Shown here: positions 1 through 12,700 of the stretch, piece by piece
Layout: each line of letters begins with the position of its first letter
How positions within the stretch are numbered: position 1 is the first letter of the stretch
NCBI GenBank assembly: GCA_019828595.1
Contig: JAHQRK010000024.1
Span: forward strand, 868,001-932,000
DNA: 64,000 bases
Direction of reading: 5' to 3'
Source: Aphanomyces cochlioides
Lineage: Eukaryota > Oomycota > Saprolegniomycetes > Saprolegniales > Verrucalvaceae
The notes under the pieces: generated by a model
Told to the model about the DNA's origin: nothing
Databases searched by the model: none
The model's input: the letters and a program-made list of their open reading frames with translations, nothing else
Made by a program: the position numbers and the translations under genes

Positions 1-213
1 GCAGCTCCGATCCCAAGAGAGCACAATCGACAACTATCTTTACTACCACTACCCTCGCTGCACAGGCTACCAAACCAAATGCATGTGGAAAGCCCAGGAG
101 CCTGGTTCACAAATTGCATGCTGGACGACGTGGGCCAGTTGCCACCCTCCAGCTTGGGCACCACGCAGTATGAAGGGCCAAATTACTCCCGCGAGAATGA
201 AAGAAGTGTATAA
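1..213 (+). CDS. 3' end of an unidentified gene (partial)
   Basis: Frame 1 is open from the left edge to a TAA at 211-213 and encodes about 70 residues ending in YSRENERSV. The composition (acidic, Pro/Gly-rich, no low-complexity runs) is plausible for a protein tail, but no domain is recognised. Frame 2 is also open for most of this stretch, so the frame choice is tentative. The next gene starts 272 bp downstream on the same strand. The bulk of the gene lies outside the window. Confidence 0.3.
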   Translation, partial: AAPIPREHNRQLSLLPLPSLHRLPNQMHVESPGAWFTNCMLDDVGQLPPSSLGTTQYEGPNYSRENERSV

Positions 214-485
214 GATATTTAGCGTAGCCAGCAGTAATTAATAATGTACATATTCATTGCAACTAGAGCGCGATCTTCACTTTGTGTCTGCATTTGTCGG
301 CAAGCTCTCTCAAGATTGTCATGTCCTGCTGAAGCTGGTTCGTGACTGGATGAATATTTTTTACCCATCTGCGTCCCCGTCACATAATTTTTTACATTAT
401 TCTTCATACAAAATTCAAATATGAGAATGTATTCCGAATTAAATTGAGAAAAGGAGACATCCAAATCGAAGTCGTGGCGGCAGCG

Positions 486-3233
486 ATGGACGCGTCGATG
501 GAAGACAAGCCGCTGCTTCATAAATCGAGACGGTAGGCAAGATGTGAGATTGTCATGTGTCTAACTATATGTATGAAGAGCGACCGAAAGAACGTTTAGC
601 TCCTCGTCGTTGCGCGAACATCTAAGAAGAGGTTCCGACTCAAGTGCTAGTGAGTTGGGATCGCCTACCAGTCATGTCCAGGGCATGGAGACCAAGCAAC
701 AACAGATTGAACATGCCAGGAATGCGATTCTCTTGTGCCTCTTGCTAACCATTATTGGCATTGGCATAATTGGCGCTGCGTTCCTCGTCTGCACCGAGAC
801 GGATCAGTTCATTTTTGTGGGTTCAATCGTCTCCACTCTCTTCTGCTTTGTCATTCTCTTGAGCTATTCCAAGTGTGCCCGCCTCCAAAAATATCCAAAT
901 CAGCTCATCGTTCACAAGAGGTATGCTCGTTCTTGCCACATGTCACCGATTCTATCAGCGCCATCGACCTTGTCCTTGCGGTTGTCTATATTCTTCAATT
1001 CGCCCTCACGACACATGAAAGTCCAGTCACGCAACTCCCGTCTGAAACAGCGGCTTTTTCTCAAGGTACTGTATCTCAGGTCACATTTTGTCTTTAAATT
1101 GACCCAGGCTTGCTTCTCGCGGGAGAGTTTTGGTTCTGTGCCATGTCAATCGACTTGTTCCAGTCAGTGACAAATCCATTTGCATCGTTCTCGTACAATC
1201 TCAAGATGTATCGACTTTCATCACTCATCCTTGGCGTCGGTTGCGGCGTTGTCTTTTTCTACACGCAGGTGTTGCCGCGAGGTCTCCATATCACACCTGA
1301 GAGACGGTATTTTTGGTTTCGGGACAATGCCGCGTCTTTTCATGGCATTGTCCTCCAGCAGTGGATCTTCTACTACGCCTGGGTCGGCGCTATCATACTC
1401 ATTTCACTTGGCTGCTTCGTTTTTGTCCAACGGTTAGCATATATTTCGCTTCACAATTCAATTGTTTTAGGCGCCTCCGTCGTGGCCTCGAGGAAACGTT
1501 CGAGACTCGCAAGAAGGTCCTTGTGAATGGGCTATTCGCGAGCGTCACATACATCTCATGGTCTTTACTTGTTATTGCGCTTTTCTCCGTTGGCACATTT
1601 ACTTTCTTGCAATCGTACGTCGTTTCTTCTCGCATTTTTGACATTTGATTGTAGACTCTTTTCAGCAAGTATTCTTGAATGGATTCTCTTCCTCAATGCA
1701 TTTACGCACTCTGCGCGTGGCTGCTTGAACCTTCTAGTTTGGTTTCTCACCAATGGCAATGACATCATGGCCATGGCGTCGTTTAATACCCGACGACGGA
1801 GTGTCTCGGATGAGTGGTACCTCGAGAATGTCGACGAACTCCTCAAGCCACAACTCAATTTGGCATTGCGTCGACAAGTGATTCAAATGGCCACAAAAGG
1901 AATTGTCGATGCAGTTGAGCATTACCTGCTTCTGCATCAGTCAATACGAACAAATCAATCATTTGCACTTGATTGGGACCCCAAACAACGGTCGACCTCC
2001 GTCTCGTCAGTTGACCTCGATTTTCGCCGCCCCAATATTCCTCGACCACTGCGGACAATCCAGGAAATGCAGTTTGAAGATTTCCAGCCTCGCATTTTCG
2101 CCACAGTTCGCGACTTGTGTGGCATTGACGACCATGAGTACCTCAGGAGTTTTCGTGCCACAGCCAACGAGCGTTTGAGTGAAGGCCGAAGTGGCGCCTT
2201 TGTCTTCAATACAATCAACCGGGAATATCTTGTGAAGAGTATGACGCGGTCTGAGCGGAACTTTCTCATTTCTATCTTGCCGGCGTATCTCCAGTACCTC
2301 AAATGGAATCCATCCACACTCTTGCCGCGTTTCTATGGAGTCCACGCCATGAAAATGTATGGACAAACCTTTTACTTTGTTGTCATGGCCAATATTTTCC
2401 CCACACGAGAAATTATACACCGAAGATACGATATCAAAGGCTCGTGGATTGACCGAAATGCGCCTGTATGTGTCCTTGGCGAAAAGTACCGCTGCGCTAA
2501 TTGTAATCGTCGCTTTGTCTTTGGAGGACAAGAGGAATGCTCATCTATTGTGGGCGAACATTATCCTGATATCACTCTCCGCGACAATGATTTGAAGAAA
2601 CGTATTAAACTCTCCCGAGGTAAATCTACCTCCACTTGAACGTCTTGACAATCGTTTTTAGATACGTCACATGCTCTTCTAAAGCAAATCGCCCGAGACA
2701 GTGATTTTCTTTGCGGACTTGTAAGTCACATTCACTTGATTTTCCTCTGAATGGATATACAGGGGATTATGGATTATAGTCTTTTGATTGGCATGCACTA
2801 TTCGCAATTTAAAATCTCCAAGACAGACCAAAACAGATTACCGCGCCAGGACTCGATGCTTCCAGAGACAAGGGATGACACTCCGCCCCATTGCGTCAGT
2901 TCTTCGGCTTCGCCAATATTCTTCCGGTCCAACACGTACTCAAGGCGGCAAGAATCATCCTTGACTTGTGATTATGACTCGGATGGACACGAAACCAGCG
3001 TAAAGCACCGATTTAGTGCGCACTTCGTCTCCGGACCAAGCGCATACTACGTTGGAATCATTGATATTCTTCAGCGGTGGACGCTAGGGAAGCAAATGGA
3101 GCGATTCTACAAAGTACACGTGCTCCAAAAAAATGGCCGAGGGATTTCGGCTGTCAATCCGAAGCAATACGCCAAACGGTTCCAAATGAAAATGTGCCAG
3201 CTTCTTTATCAGCCTGACGACGACGACGATTAA
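486..3233 (+). CDS. GPCR-phosphatidylinositol phosphate kinase fusion (GPCR-PIPK, GK family)
   Basis: Eight exons join in frame: 486-532, 579-920, 959-1065, 1108-1432, 1471-1614, 1655-2619, 2662-2720 and 2763-3233, giving about 819 residues; the introns are 38-46 nt. The N-terminal half has seven to eight hydrophobic segments, from IEHARNAILLCLLL through NGLFASVTYISWSLL and ILEWILFLNAF. The C-terminal half is a PIP kinase domain with an RRYDIKGSWIDRN motif, a Cys-rich insert (RCANCNRRF) and the IMDYSLLIGMH catalytic region at residues ~664-675. This receptor-kinase fusion is characteristic of oomycetes and is also known from Dictyostelium RpkA. It should sit in a membrane and couple an unknown ligand to phosphoinositide synthesis. 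The second intron (38 nt) is the least certain join, although the frame and TM pattern support it. Confidence 0.9.
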
Positions 3234-3833
3234 AATATTTTTTGTAGTTTGCCAGTAACTTATTTTGTATTCCAAAGTCAAGAATACTTCCTCGAAATCA
3301 TCGTTGTTCGTCCAAGGCACACTTACGTAGCACAAAACAACTCATGAGGAAACCTAAATATTGACACGTCAACTAAGAATGTAGCGTCAATTCACTTGCT
3401 TGTGATGTTAGGAGCATGGCTGAATTTTTTACGATTGAGTGATTCATGCTGGGAAGACGCCGAGCCTTTTTTGTCGTGGTCGCCAAGTTGTATGAAGCGG
3501 AAGTACTTTGGATCAATTCTGTGATTCAGCACCTTTGGTGCTAACAGCCAATGCACTTAACTATACGACGTCGTTCTCGAGTCCAGAGTAGAGCATAGAT
3601 GGCGTGTCAAACATCAATCTTTCGTTTCTGCGCGCATCCTCTACAAGTAATCCACCGAAGCATTTCTTCCTGTTCTATCTCCCGTCACTGGCTGGCACAG
3701 CAGGACAAGCTTCCATTTGGGCGCATTTCCGAGGATTGAAAGTTGACCTTTTCGATAGAAAATATAAAATGTGAAAGAAAACCTTTTAAAATTGATAATT
3801 AGCAGGACCTTATCGAGTGACAGAAAACGAAAG
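3234..3833. other. Intergenic region between GPCR-PIPK and CCT1
   Basis: This 600 bp stretch has no open frame that looks coding on either strand. It must hold the 3' end of the GPCR-PIPK transcript and the CCT1 promoter. The last 100 bp are AT-rich. No repeat or RNA gene was recognised. Confidence 0.5.
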
Positions 3834-5512
3834 ATGGATCTGGTGGTAGATGGAAAGCGCACATCCGGCAAGGATGTCCGTGAACAGAATGTAACGGCGG
3901 CGCTGGCAATTGCAAACATCGTCAAATCGTCCCTTGGGCCTGTCGGTCTTGATAAGATGCTGGTATGTTGTTTTACTTAATTATCCTCGCTAATCGTGTT
4001 TGTGTGGAGGTGGACAACATTGGTGATGTCACTATCACGAACGACGGAGCGACTATTCTTAAGCTTTTGGAAGTTGAACACCCTGCAGGCAAAGTACTGG
4101 TTGAGTTAGCTGGTCTTCAAGACCAAGAAGTCGGTGACGGCACCACGTCTGTTGTCATCATTGCTGCTGAGTTGTTGAAGCGTGCCAACGAATTGGTCCA
4201 AAACAAGATCCACCCCACATCTATCATCTCTGGCTACCGCTTGGCCATGCGTGAAGCCGTCAAATATATCAAGGAGCATTTGAGTGTGCCTGTGGACTCA
4301 ATCGGCCGTGCTTCCTTGGTCAATGCGGCGAAGACCTCGATGAGCTCCAAGATTATCGGGCCCGAAAGTGAATTTTTTGCAAATCTCGTCGTAGATGCTG
4401 TTACTTCCGTCAAGACAACCGAAGAAGGTGCCAAGGGAAAGGTCGTAACCAAGTACCCAGTCAGTGCGATCAATGTCCTAAAGGCGCACGGCAAGAGTGC
4501 GTTGGAATCGCAATTGGTCGATGGTTTCGCTCTTAACTGCACGCGTGCATCGCAAGCTATGCCTTCATCTGTGAAGGGAGCCAAAATTGCCTTGTTGGAT
4601 TTCGACCTTCAACGCCACAAGATGCAAATGGGTGTGCAAATGATTGTCCATGACCCCAAGGAAGTGGAGCAAATCCGCCAGCGAGAAATCGACATCACCA
4701 AGGAACGCATCCAAAAAATCTTGGATGCCGGTGCCAATGTCATTTTGACCACAAAGGGCATTGATGATCTTTGCATGAAATACTTCGTCGAAGCAGGCTG
4801 CCTCGGTGTTCGACGCTGCAAGAAGGAAGACTTGCGCCGCATCGCTAAGGCGACCGGTGGCCAAGTTGTTTTGACATTGGCCGATATGGACGGAGAAGAA
4901 GCATTCGATGCCTCCACATTGGGATCAGCCGACGAAGTGAGCGAAGAACGCGTCGGTGATGGTGAGCTGATTTACATCAAAGGATGTGCCAACCGCCAAT
5001 CGACAACTGTTGTCTTGCGTGGTGCAAACGAAATGTTGCTTGACGAAATGGATCGATCATTGCATGATTCCCTTATGGTAGTCAAGCGTATGTTGGAATC
5101 AAATCAATTGGTCGCTGGTGGTGGGGCGGTCGAAACTGCACTCTCAATCTACTTGGAAAACTTCGCCACGACTTTGGGCTCCCGCGAACAATTGGCGATT
5201 GCTGAATTTGCTGATGCATTGTTGGTGATTCCCAAGACATTGGCAGTGAACGCTGCTAAAGATGCATCGGAACTCGTGGCGCGGCTGCGAGCTCATCACA
5301 ACACGAGCCAAACAGACGCCAGCCAGACTGAACTGAGATTCACTGGGCTTGACTTGCTCAACGGAAAAGTTCGAAACAATTTGGCAGCAGGTGTGGTTGA
5401 ACCAGCAATTAGTAAGATCAAGAGTTTGCGGTTTGCTACTGAAGCAGCAATTACGATTTTGCGTATTGACGACATGATTCGATTGAATCCCAAGGAAGAT
5501 CAAGAGCAGTAA
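3834..5512 (+). CDS. CCT1: T-complex protein 1 subunit alpha (CCT1)
   Basis: Exons 3834-3962 and 4010-5512 join across a 47 nt intron to give 543 residues, the usual length of the family. The protein forms part of the cytosolic TRiC/CCT chaperonin ring that folds actin, tubulin and WD40 proteins with ATP. Group II chaperonin motifs are all present: SLGPVGLDKML before the intron, VTITNDGATILKLL just after it, the ATP-binding VGDGTTSVVIIAAELL, and the VAGGGAVETALSIYLE region near residue 400. The ATG at 3834 gives the expected N-terminus. The 3' end faces the LRRC23-like gene with only 49 bp between stop codons. Intact, nothing odd. Confidence 0.97.
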
Positions 5513-5561
5513 AGACGACAATAGGTATACAAGCACTAGTAAAAATGTCACAATCTTAATG

Positions 5562-6611
5562 CTATTCTTCCTCGACTGGAACACGCGTTTGTTTGTAATT
5601 GATGGCCTTGAGTCGTTCCTCATCAGTCACTACAATTCCATCCAACTTTTTTATTCTCGGAAGCATCGACAGCATCTCGAACCGATAATTTTCAAGCTCT
5701 GTGATTCCATTGCCTACAATATTTTCGAACTCTGATATTACCACGACAACAAATAGTACCAGTAAGGTCAACTTCTGCCAGTGCTTGCAATTGGGTCAAC
5801 GTAGCCACAGATTCAAAAGTGGTAATCTAACGTCAGTGTCAAACTCCAGAACGTCAAAACACCATACTTGATTTAAATCAACGGCCAAGGTAACCACGTT
5901 TGGAAATAATTCGAGACCAGCTAGAGCCGTCAATTTATTTTCACTCTATCACATACAATGATGAACATCCCTCGCAGATTTAATAGATAACGAGTACCAG
6001 CACCAGTTGCTGAATTGTCGGGAATGGCCCGTTCGCAGCTAATTGAGAGATCTCATTGCGAGCCAATTCCAGGTATATCAACGAAGAAAACTTCGAGATT
6101 CCATCTAGCGACGTCAATTGATTGCCTGGGAGTCTGTGTCAGTGAAAATGAGGCTTTCTTTAGTTACCATTCAGCTTTAGCGACAGAATACTCTGTCCAA
6201 CGTCGCAATTTTGCAACGATGTTAGTTGGTTGTTGGACAAGTCCACATCCTGTGATTTTGCTGAAGTTAACGGCACTAATGTCGAATCATTACCTTGAGA
6301 AAAGCATGCTTCAAGGGAGGCAACTCGGTAAACTTGTTTTCTGACAAATTCAAGGTCGTCAAATACTCCAATCTTGACAATGCTTGGCCATCGGAGAGAC
6401 TGTTCTTGGACAAGTTGACAAACATCAGGTGGGGGAAGTTTTCGATTGGTGTCATTGACTCGAGACCACGGTCCTACGATGTGGAAGTCATCGGGGGTAC
6501 TCTTGCATTGGCTACGATGACATCAAGAGCTGTGAAGGCATAACCAGAGTTGTCGCCAGTTCTTTCAATGCGTGAGAGTCCATCAGAGAGCGAGATGGGT
6601 TCCGTTGTCAT
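5562..6611 (-). CDS. LRRC23-like leucine-rich-repeat flagellar protein
   Basis: Seven exons, with six introns of about 41-52 nt, give roughly 260 residues. After an N-terminal segment (SLSDGLSRIERTG, then YAFTALDV) come successive leucine-rich repeats such as LMFVNLSKNSLSD, LTTLNLSENKFTELPPL, DVDLSNNQLTSL and LIYLELARNEIS. The C-terminal cap resembles that of LRRC23 (ITELENYRFEMLSMLPRIKK). In animals and algae LRRC23 is a radial-spoke head component. The GLS...TG start and the cap support that family rather than generic LRR proteins, but this is by-eye similarity. The chosen ATG at 6611 is the first in the open frame. Together with centrin it indicates a zoosporic, flagellated organism. Confidence 0.75.
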
Positions 6612-6768
6612 CTTTCTTGAAAGGTCGTTGGTAAACAGTCGCTGTGACTGTTTCAATTATTTGGGCAAATATAATTTTACAACCAGTGCTCACAATTGTT
6701 ACTTTTCGTATTATTCCCAAATGTCCGGTGACATTAAAACACAACATGTATAAATGAACACCATCGTA

Positions 6769-9700
6769 TTATCCAACCATAGACTTAATTGCTGTCCAAA
6801 ATGGCTCCTCAATGTTGTTTTGAAGTCGAAGATATGAATGGAGCTCTTCAAGCGATGCTTGGCTCGAGCGATTCGCCACTGTTTGTAAAAGGAAATTGGA
6901 ATTGTCTTGCTGAATCTACAATATTGAGTTAGACATTGAGGCCAACCTTCTGACGTACGTTTTCAAATAATACATTTGTGCTAGAAGAAAATGAATCCAA
7001 TACTGCTTCTTGGCTGGACATGGACAAAGCCATTGCCTTGGCTAACAACATGGCTTCTTCGTCCTCCGACTTCACTTCCTCTTCGAGATCAGGTTTCAGA
7101 TGATCCAATCGCTTGTAGAACAACAAGTAGACGGAGTCAGACACGGAGGTTTCGACGCAAGAGTTCATTTCTGCCCAATTTGACGTGGTAACATTAGTAT
7201 CATTGAACTTGATCCATGGAGCACTTGGATCATCTTCAAGGAACAGATTCGCCGAAGCACTGGATCGGCAAAAACTATAGTAATGACCAGAGTTGGCTGA
7301 TACTCCACTGTGAACCAAAACCCCATAGAGTCCGTAAGCGCGAGGAAATTCCACCTGACCTTCTTCAATTTTTAGAACAGCTTTATCAGCATCAGATAAT
7401 GCAGGCAATTGGAGATACGCCTGAAATGACACGTCATGTAAGCTTTTGCACGTCTTTTGCAGTTTCCAATCATAGTGCATTCGTTTCAGTGTTAGAATTA
7501 AATGCGCGGGAGGCGTGACCACGACAGAGTGAACACTAGATTCTGTCCGCTGATGACATCCACTGCAAGTAAACTCGCCGCCTAGAGTTCTCAAAGATCC
7601 AAATCGCTCAAGCATCGACGAGACGGAATGCTCCGACACCCGCTCTGAGCAGATGAGTTTGCCATTTGCCCATTCACTTCCATAGTCTTTTTTGTACGCC
7701 AGATGAACATAACAGTCTTTCACTAGATTCCACTTGCCGCTGTCATTTTGTTGACTCCACCAACCTTGAGTACTTGGAATTTTAGAGCTTTCGTCAATGG
7801 AGAAATCTAGTTCGAAAGGGAATACATTGCTATTTTGCGGCAAAAGACCATTGTACGTCAATAGCGTTTGAGTTCCTGCTGGCTCCCACAAACCCACACA
7901 TTTTATCATGGTCGAGGATACTTCGTAGGCAAGCCCACGCATGACTGTAGGTGGTGAAGAACCATGGGCAGTTACATTGCAGTTTGCCATCACTTCATTA
8001 GTAACAATAGACGACAATACCATGAAGTTCATTCTTCCCCACATCGTCGTATCATATTGGCCATTCAAGACATGATCCAATAGTTGCTGAGGAGTGGACG
8101 ATTCTAATCGTTGATAACTTAAGTAAATGGATTTGCCTTGAACCAGAGTTGCCTCCATACCCAAAGGAGTGTGTTGAACTTTTGTATATCCGTCAGGTAC
8201 TTCGCTGGTTGTGAGAATGGAGATATTTGACAAAGCAAGTGCCGATGTTCCATCTCTCTTGTAACAAATATAAATTGGGACATTGCCACCTTGGTTCACA
8301 TTGGCATTGTACCCCCCAATTGTAGTATTGATGCACTCATATCCTTCTGGAATTGGATCAATATCTCCATAGATAACACCAATTTCTTTCACTGGACATT
8401 CGCTAACATCCCGTCTGACGACTAAATGAAGGTCACCGTAAATTTTTGACACAACTTCCATTCCATCTAAAAGGGAGCTAATATCTCCATCTCGAGCAAT
8501 GAAGACATCTGATATAGGACGAAGAATTGAGACAGCTTGAGACACCTGACTTCCACGAATATTTGCGCACTTTGCTTTTCCATCTCCGATAGTGCCTTCC
8601 ATATTTGTGCCTTGAAACAATAAATGGACTAACTGTGGATGCTTAGTGGTTGAGTCTTGCCAAGAACCCCACAGAACGTGAGTTTGTGCTTGATATGACT
8701 GAAGGACACCTTGAAGAATTCCACGCTTTGAAAATGATGCAGTCACTTTGAATGAAGGGCTCAAATTTCGGCCAACATGATGAATTTGAACAGTGCGTTT
8801 GGAGCGTTCGCAGTCATCTCCAGCTTTCCATTCACCATGCAAAGTTTCAAGAGAAATTTGCTCCGCTTCGTTAGGCCCAACAAGAGTGATTGTTTCATAG
8901 TCACTGTATTTCGGTACCATCTGAGGGCTTCGGAAGACTTCAACTGCATACAGTGGGTTCCCTTGGCCTCTTTGAATCATTAAATGCTGCTGCGAATCAT
9001 TCACAAAATTCAAATTTTCCCAATTGTTTGCCTCTTTAGCTTTTACCTCATCAGAGTCAATCAGACACAAGGAAGTGATGCAAGGCAAGGATCCACCATC
9101 GGTATGTGCTAGAAATTGTTGTTTCCCACCCTACAAACTTCGTGAGAAAAGATAATTTGAATAGATTACAAGTTGCAGTGGTCTATCAACGAGTTTGTAC
9201 CCAGGCAGCCCCTCTGATACCAATTTAATATCGGTAACGGGCATATCGCAACGATAACAAAGAAATACTTTAGTTCCTTCACCTTGGTTCAAATCAACTC
9301 GGATAACTTTGAAACCATCAGGGACAGTGTCTTGTCCATATATGACTGTAAGATCTGTGATGGGAGAACCATTTGGATCTTTTGAGTAGAACAAGTATAT
9401 TTGTTTCTTGTTGGGTCTGATTTCGGTAGTTGAAGTTCCTGGAGAATTCTTTTTCGATGGAGATGCACCACCACTGCTGCCAAGCCCCATATTTAGATCC
9501 ATTTCAACCCGAGTGTAGCCGGATAATGTTGGCTTTGCTTCATTGGCGTCAACAACTTTAACCATGATATCAGTAATAGGGTCAGCATTGACATCTCGCT
9601 GAACGCACAAGAACAAATATGGCGCGCCGGTACGATCCTTGTTAAGGTCATAATTCAAACGGTCATACTTTCTTGGCGCAGGAATTTTTAGAGACGAGCC

Positions 9701-12700
9701 GTGAACGCCACAAATACTTGTGATTGGAGTGTATCTGAGATCAACCATATTCAATAGCAATTCCCAAAAATATTCCCTCGTGACACTGATGTGCTGACAC
9801 TCGGCAGATTTACACCGAATGATTGTTGCTTGAGTCCCCCCCAATAATCGTGTCAACTGCTCTTCAAATCCACTTGACAAATTGTCTACGAGGAAATGTG
9901 CAAAGTCACAGACATCTTGTTGTCTTCCAGCTTGAAATGATGATAAAAGACATTTTTGAAGATCATGAGTGGCGAGCGAGGGGTTATGCGTCAGTAGTAA
10001 TTTTGAGAATAAGTCTTGTAGTGTTTTCAAGATTGGGTTTGTTGGTTTATCGCAAGCCAAAATTTGATCCCGAAAGGCTTGGGTCATAAATAACGCTTGC
10101 AAAAAGCTGTTTTGATAACAAACATTGGTCAATCCTTGCTGCATGTTGACGAGGCCGGAATGAAACGGAGCTTTATCTGTTAAGCCTCGAAAGTGTTTAG
10201 TCGCTTCAACATATGTGCACAGCCAGACACCTGAGCCATCCCCTCGATACCAATATCCTTCCAAACGCTCTTGGGCGTTGAAGTTGAGAAAGCAAGCGTT
10301 TTCTTGAGCAACTACGGCAGCTTTGTACTTGGCTCGTAATTCCATTCGTTGTTTATCTTCAGAAATACGAAGAACACCACAAAGTGAACCATCGCTGTCG
10401 AAGTAGTCTCCGTGTACAATGTCTCCAACAAATATGTCCCCATACGTGACGTACATTAAGCCACCCGTTGTTTCCCAAACCTCTTGTTCAAGGCGAATAT
10501 CAGCTAATCCAGACTTGAGCATTTCATGCACAATTGACTTTTTTTCCAACCAGTTTGATGCCACTGGGGATGTTGCCTCGTGTGAAACAGTTGGAGCTGG
10601 TAAAGCTAAAGGTAAAGCCAATGCAGGAGTATTTGAAGCTTTAGCAGTACCACACATTGTGCATTTATTGTCTTTTGATTCATTCTGCATAGTGCACGCC
10701 TCGCAAGTCCAGGGTTTCACTTCTTCTGCAGCTTGGTAGAGTGTCAAGATTCCATTTCCGGTTTGAGCCACACCAGATTCCTTCGGGCGCTCAGTATCGC
10801 ACATAGAGCATTTGGTTTGCGAAGGAGAATTTAACATTGTACATGCTGTGCATGACCATTCTACTGGCTCTTTTACTTGTCGAAATTCCGTTTGGGGTGG
10901 CAAGTTGTCTTGCTTCAACGACACAGGAGATATGCTCGAGCATACTGAACAACGGGAGAGGCTTGTAGAGTTGACCACCGTGCACTGAGGACAGCACCAA
11001 AGGCTGAACGGAGGATCATTCAAGCCTTGGCTGACCACAATGGGGCGAGCACACTTGCACGCCGCGATGCCCCTCGAGTGGCATCCACAAGCGCCGTTAA
11101 TTTTCCCCATCCAAACTAATTCATGCGAGTCATGACAAAGGACTGCACATGTCTTGCAAAAGTGAATATTGGTGTTGCATGTTTGGCATCCATAAATCTC
11201 TTGAACTATAGCACTTCCGTCTGTATGGAATTTTGAGCAACTAACGTGCTTGTCACTTGATTCTTCTTCGAAAGTTGGAGGATCAAGGCCATAAACACTT
11301 CGAATTGCACTGACATAACGTTCCTCATTTTTCTCGGCAAAAAACGACCATTTCACCAAACTCACCGTTGCTTGTGATGGAGTGATTGGGCAAATCGCAC
11401 CGAAACGACAGCACTTTAAATTCGAATCAAGAACGGCATTCAAGTCCAAAGAAAGCAACGTAACTAATTTATTTTCAAGGAAAATTGACAAGTTTCCTTG
11501 ATAGAATTTAATTTTGACTGAAAGCATGGAAGAAAAGGTGCTGCAAAAACTGAGGCAATGCATCTGCTTGTTGGCTAAAACGTAGACACCAATGTTGCAC
11601 CCATTGTTTTCAATTTGATTGAGCTTTACGAAGAGAGAGCGCTGCGTTGAAGAAAATAGCACTTGGCCAGACTCTATTTGACTAACTTCTTGAATTAGAG
11701 GTTTCATGCTCCAAAATGAAACATCGCTCCAAGCGAAACAAATCGAAGAATTATTTGGCATCATGGAAAGGCTGCCATCCATTTGAAATGTTGCATGAGA
11801 TAGATCCAAAGCTTCGTTGAACCAAACCGCGGACCCACCGCTCATATGCAAAGCATTTTCCGATTTTGAGGCATATCCACTGAATGTAAAGTCATTAACA
11901 GACTTCCATTTATGATAAGGGACAGGCAATAATTGTAGGTCCAAGTCTGTCAATGGGGACAAGTCGGGAGATACATTGTGGTAATCACTATAAAGGCACG
12001 CATGATTACTATGGGGACCGAAATCCATCACCAATGAAGCTGCATCTCCTACAAAAGGATAATATAGTAACAAACACTCTTCATTGCCCATCAATGGTTG
12101 CCGCGATCGATGGCGTAATAGATCCAATTCAACTGTTGTAGACCACATCCGGAATTCCAATAAAACTCCTGTAAAAAAATTGTCGGCCTTGTAAGCGTGA
12201 CGAAGTAAATTGTACTCGTTTTTGGGAAGCAATACTTGCTCCGAAGGTGAACCACCAATAACCAAAACTTTTGGTTGTATTCTTTCTTCGTCTTCTTTTA
12301 CGCGAGCAACCTGACACTCTAATGCTCCATTCAGAATGAGGGACAACTCGCGGAAATCCCAAACGAGGACTACATGAGTAAATTCACCAAACGACACATG
12401 ACCAGAAAGTTGATGTGAGCCAAACTGCCATATCAAATCGCCTTGAGGAGTAATGCTCACGTCAAACTCGCCATTACCCAGAATTACCTGGCGAAGTTGC
12501 TGCATTTCTGGCTGAACCCAAAATTCTATCGTAACTGTTGACTGTCCCATCACAGAAATCGCTTTGTCCACAACCACGCAACTTGAATCATCTCCACGCA
12601 AAGTGTAAACGGATGCCTTTGTCACATTTTGTAATACATTCGACAAGTTGAATGAACTTCTTTTTGTCTGTCGTCGAGCGAGCCAGACTCCTCGTTGCTC

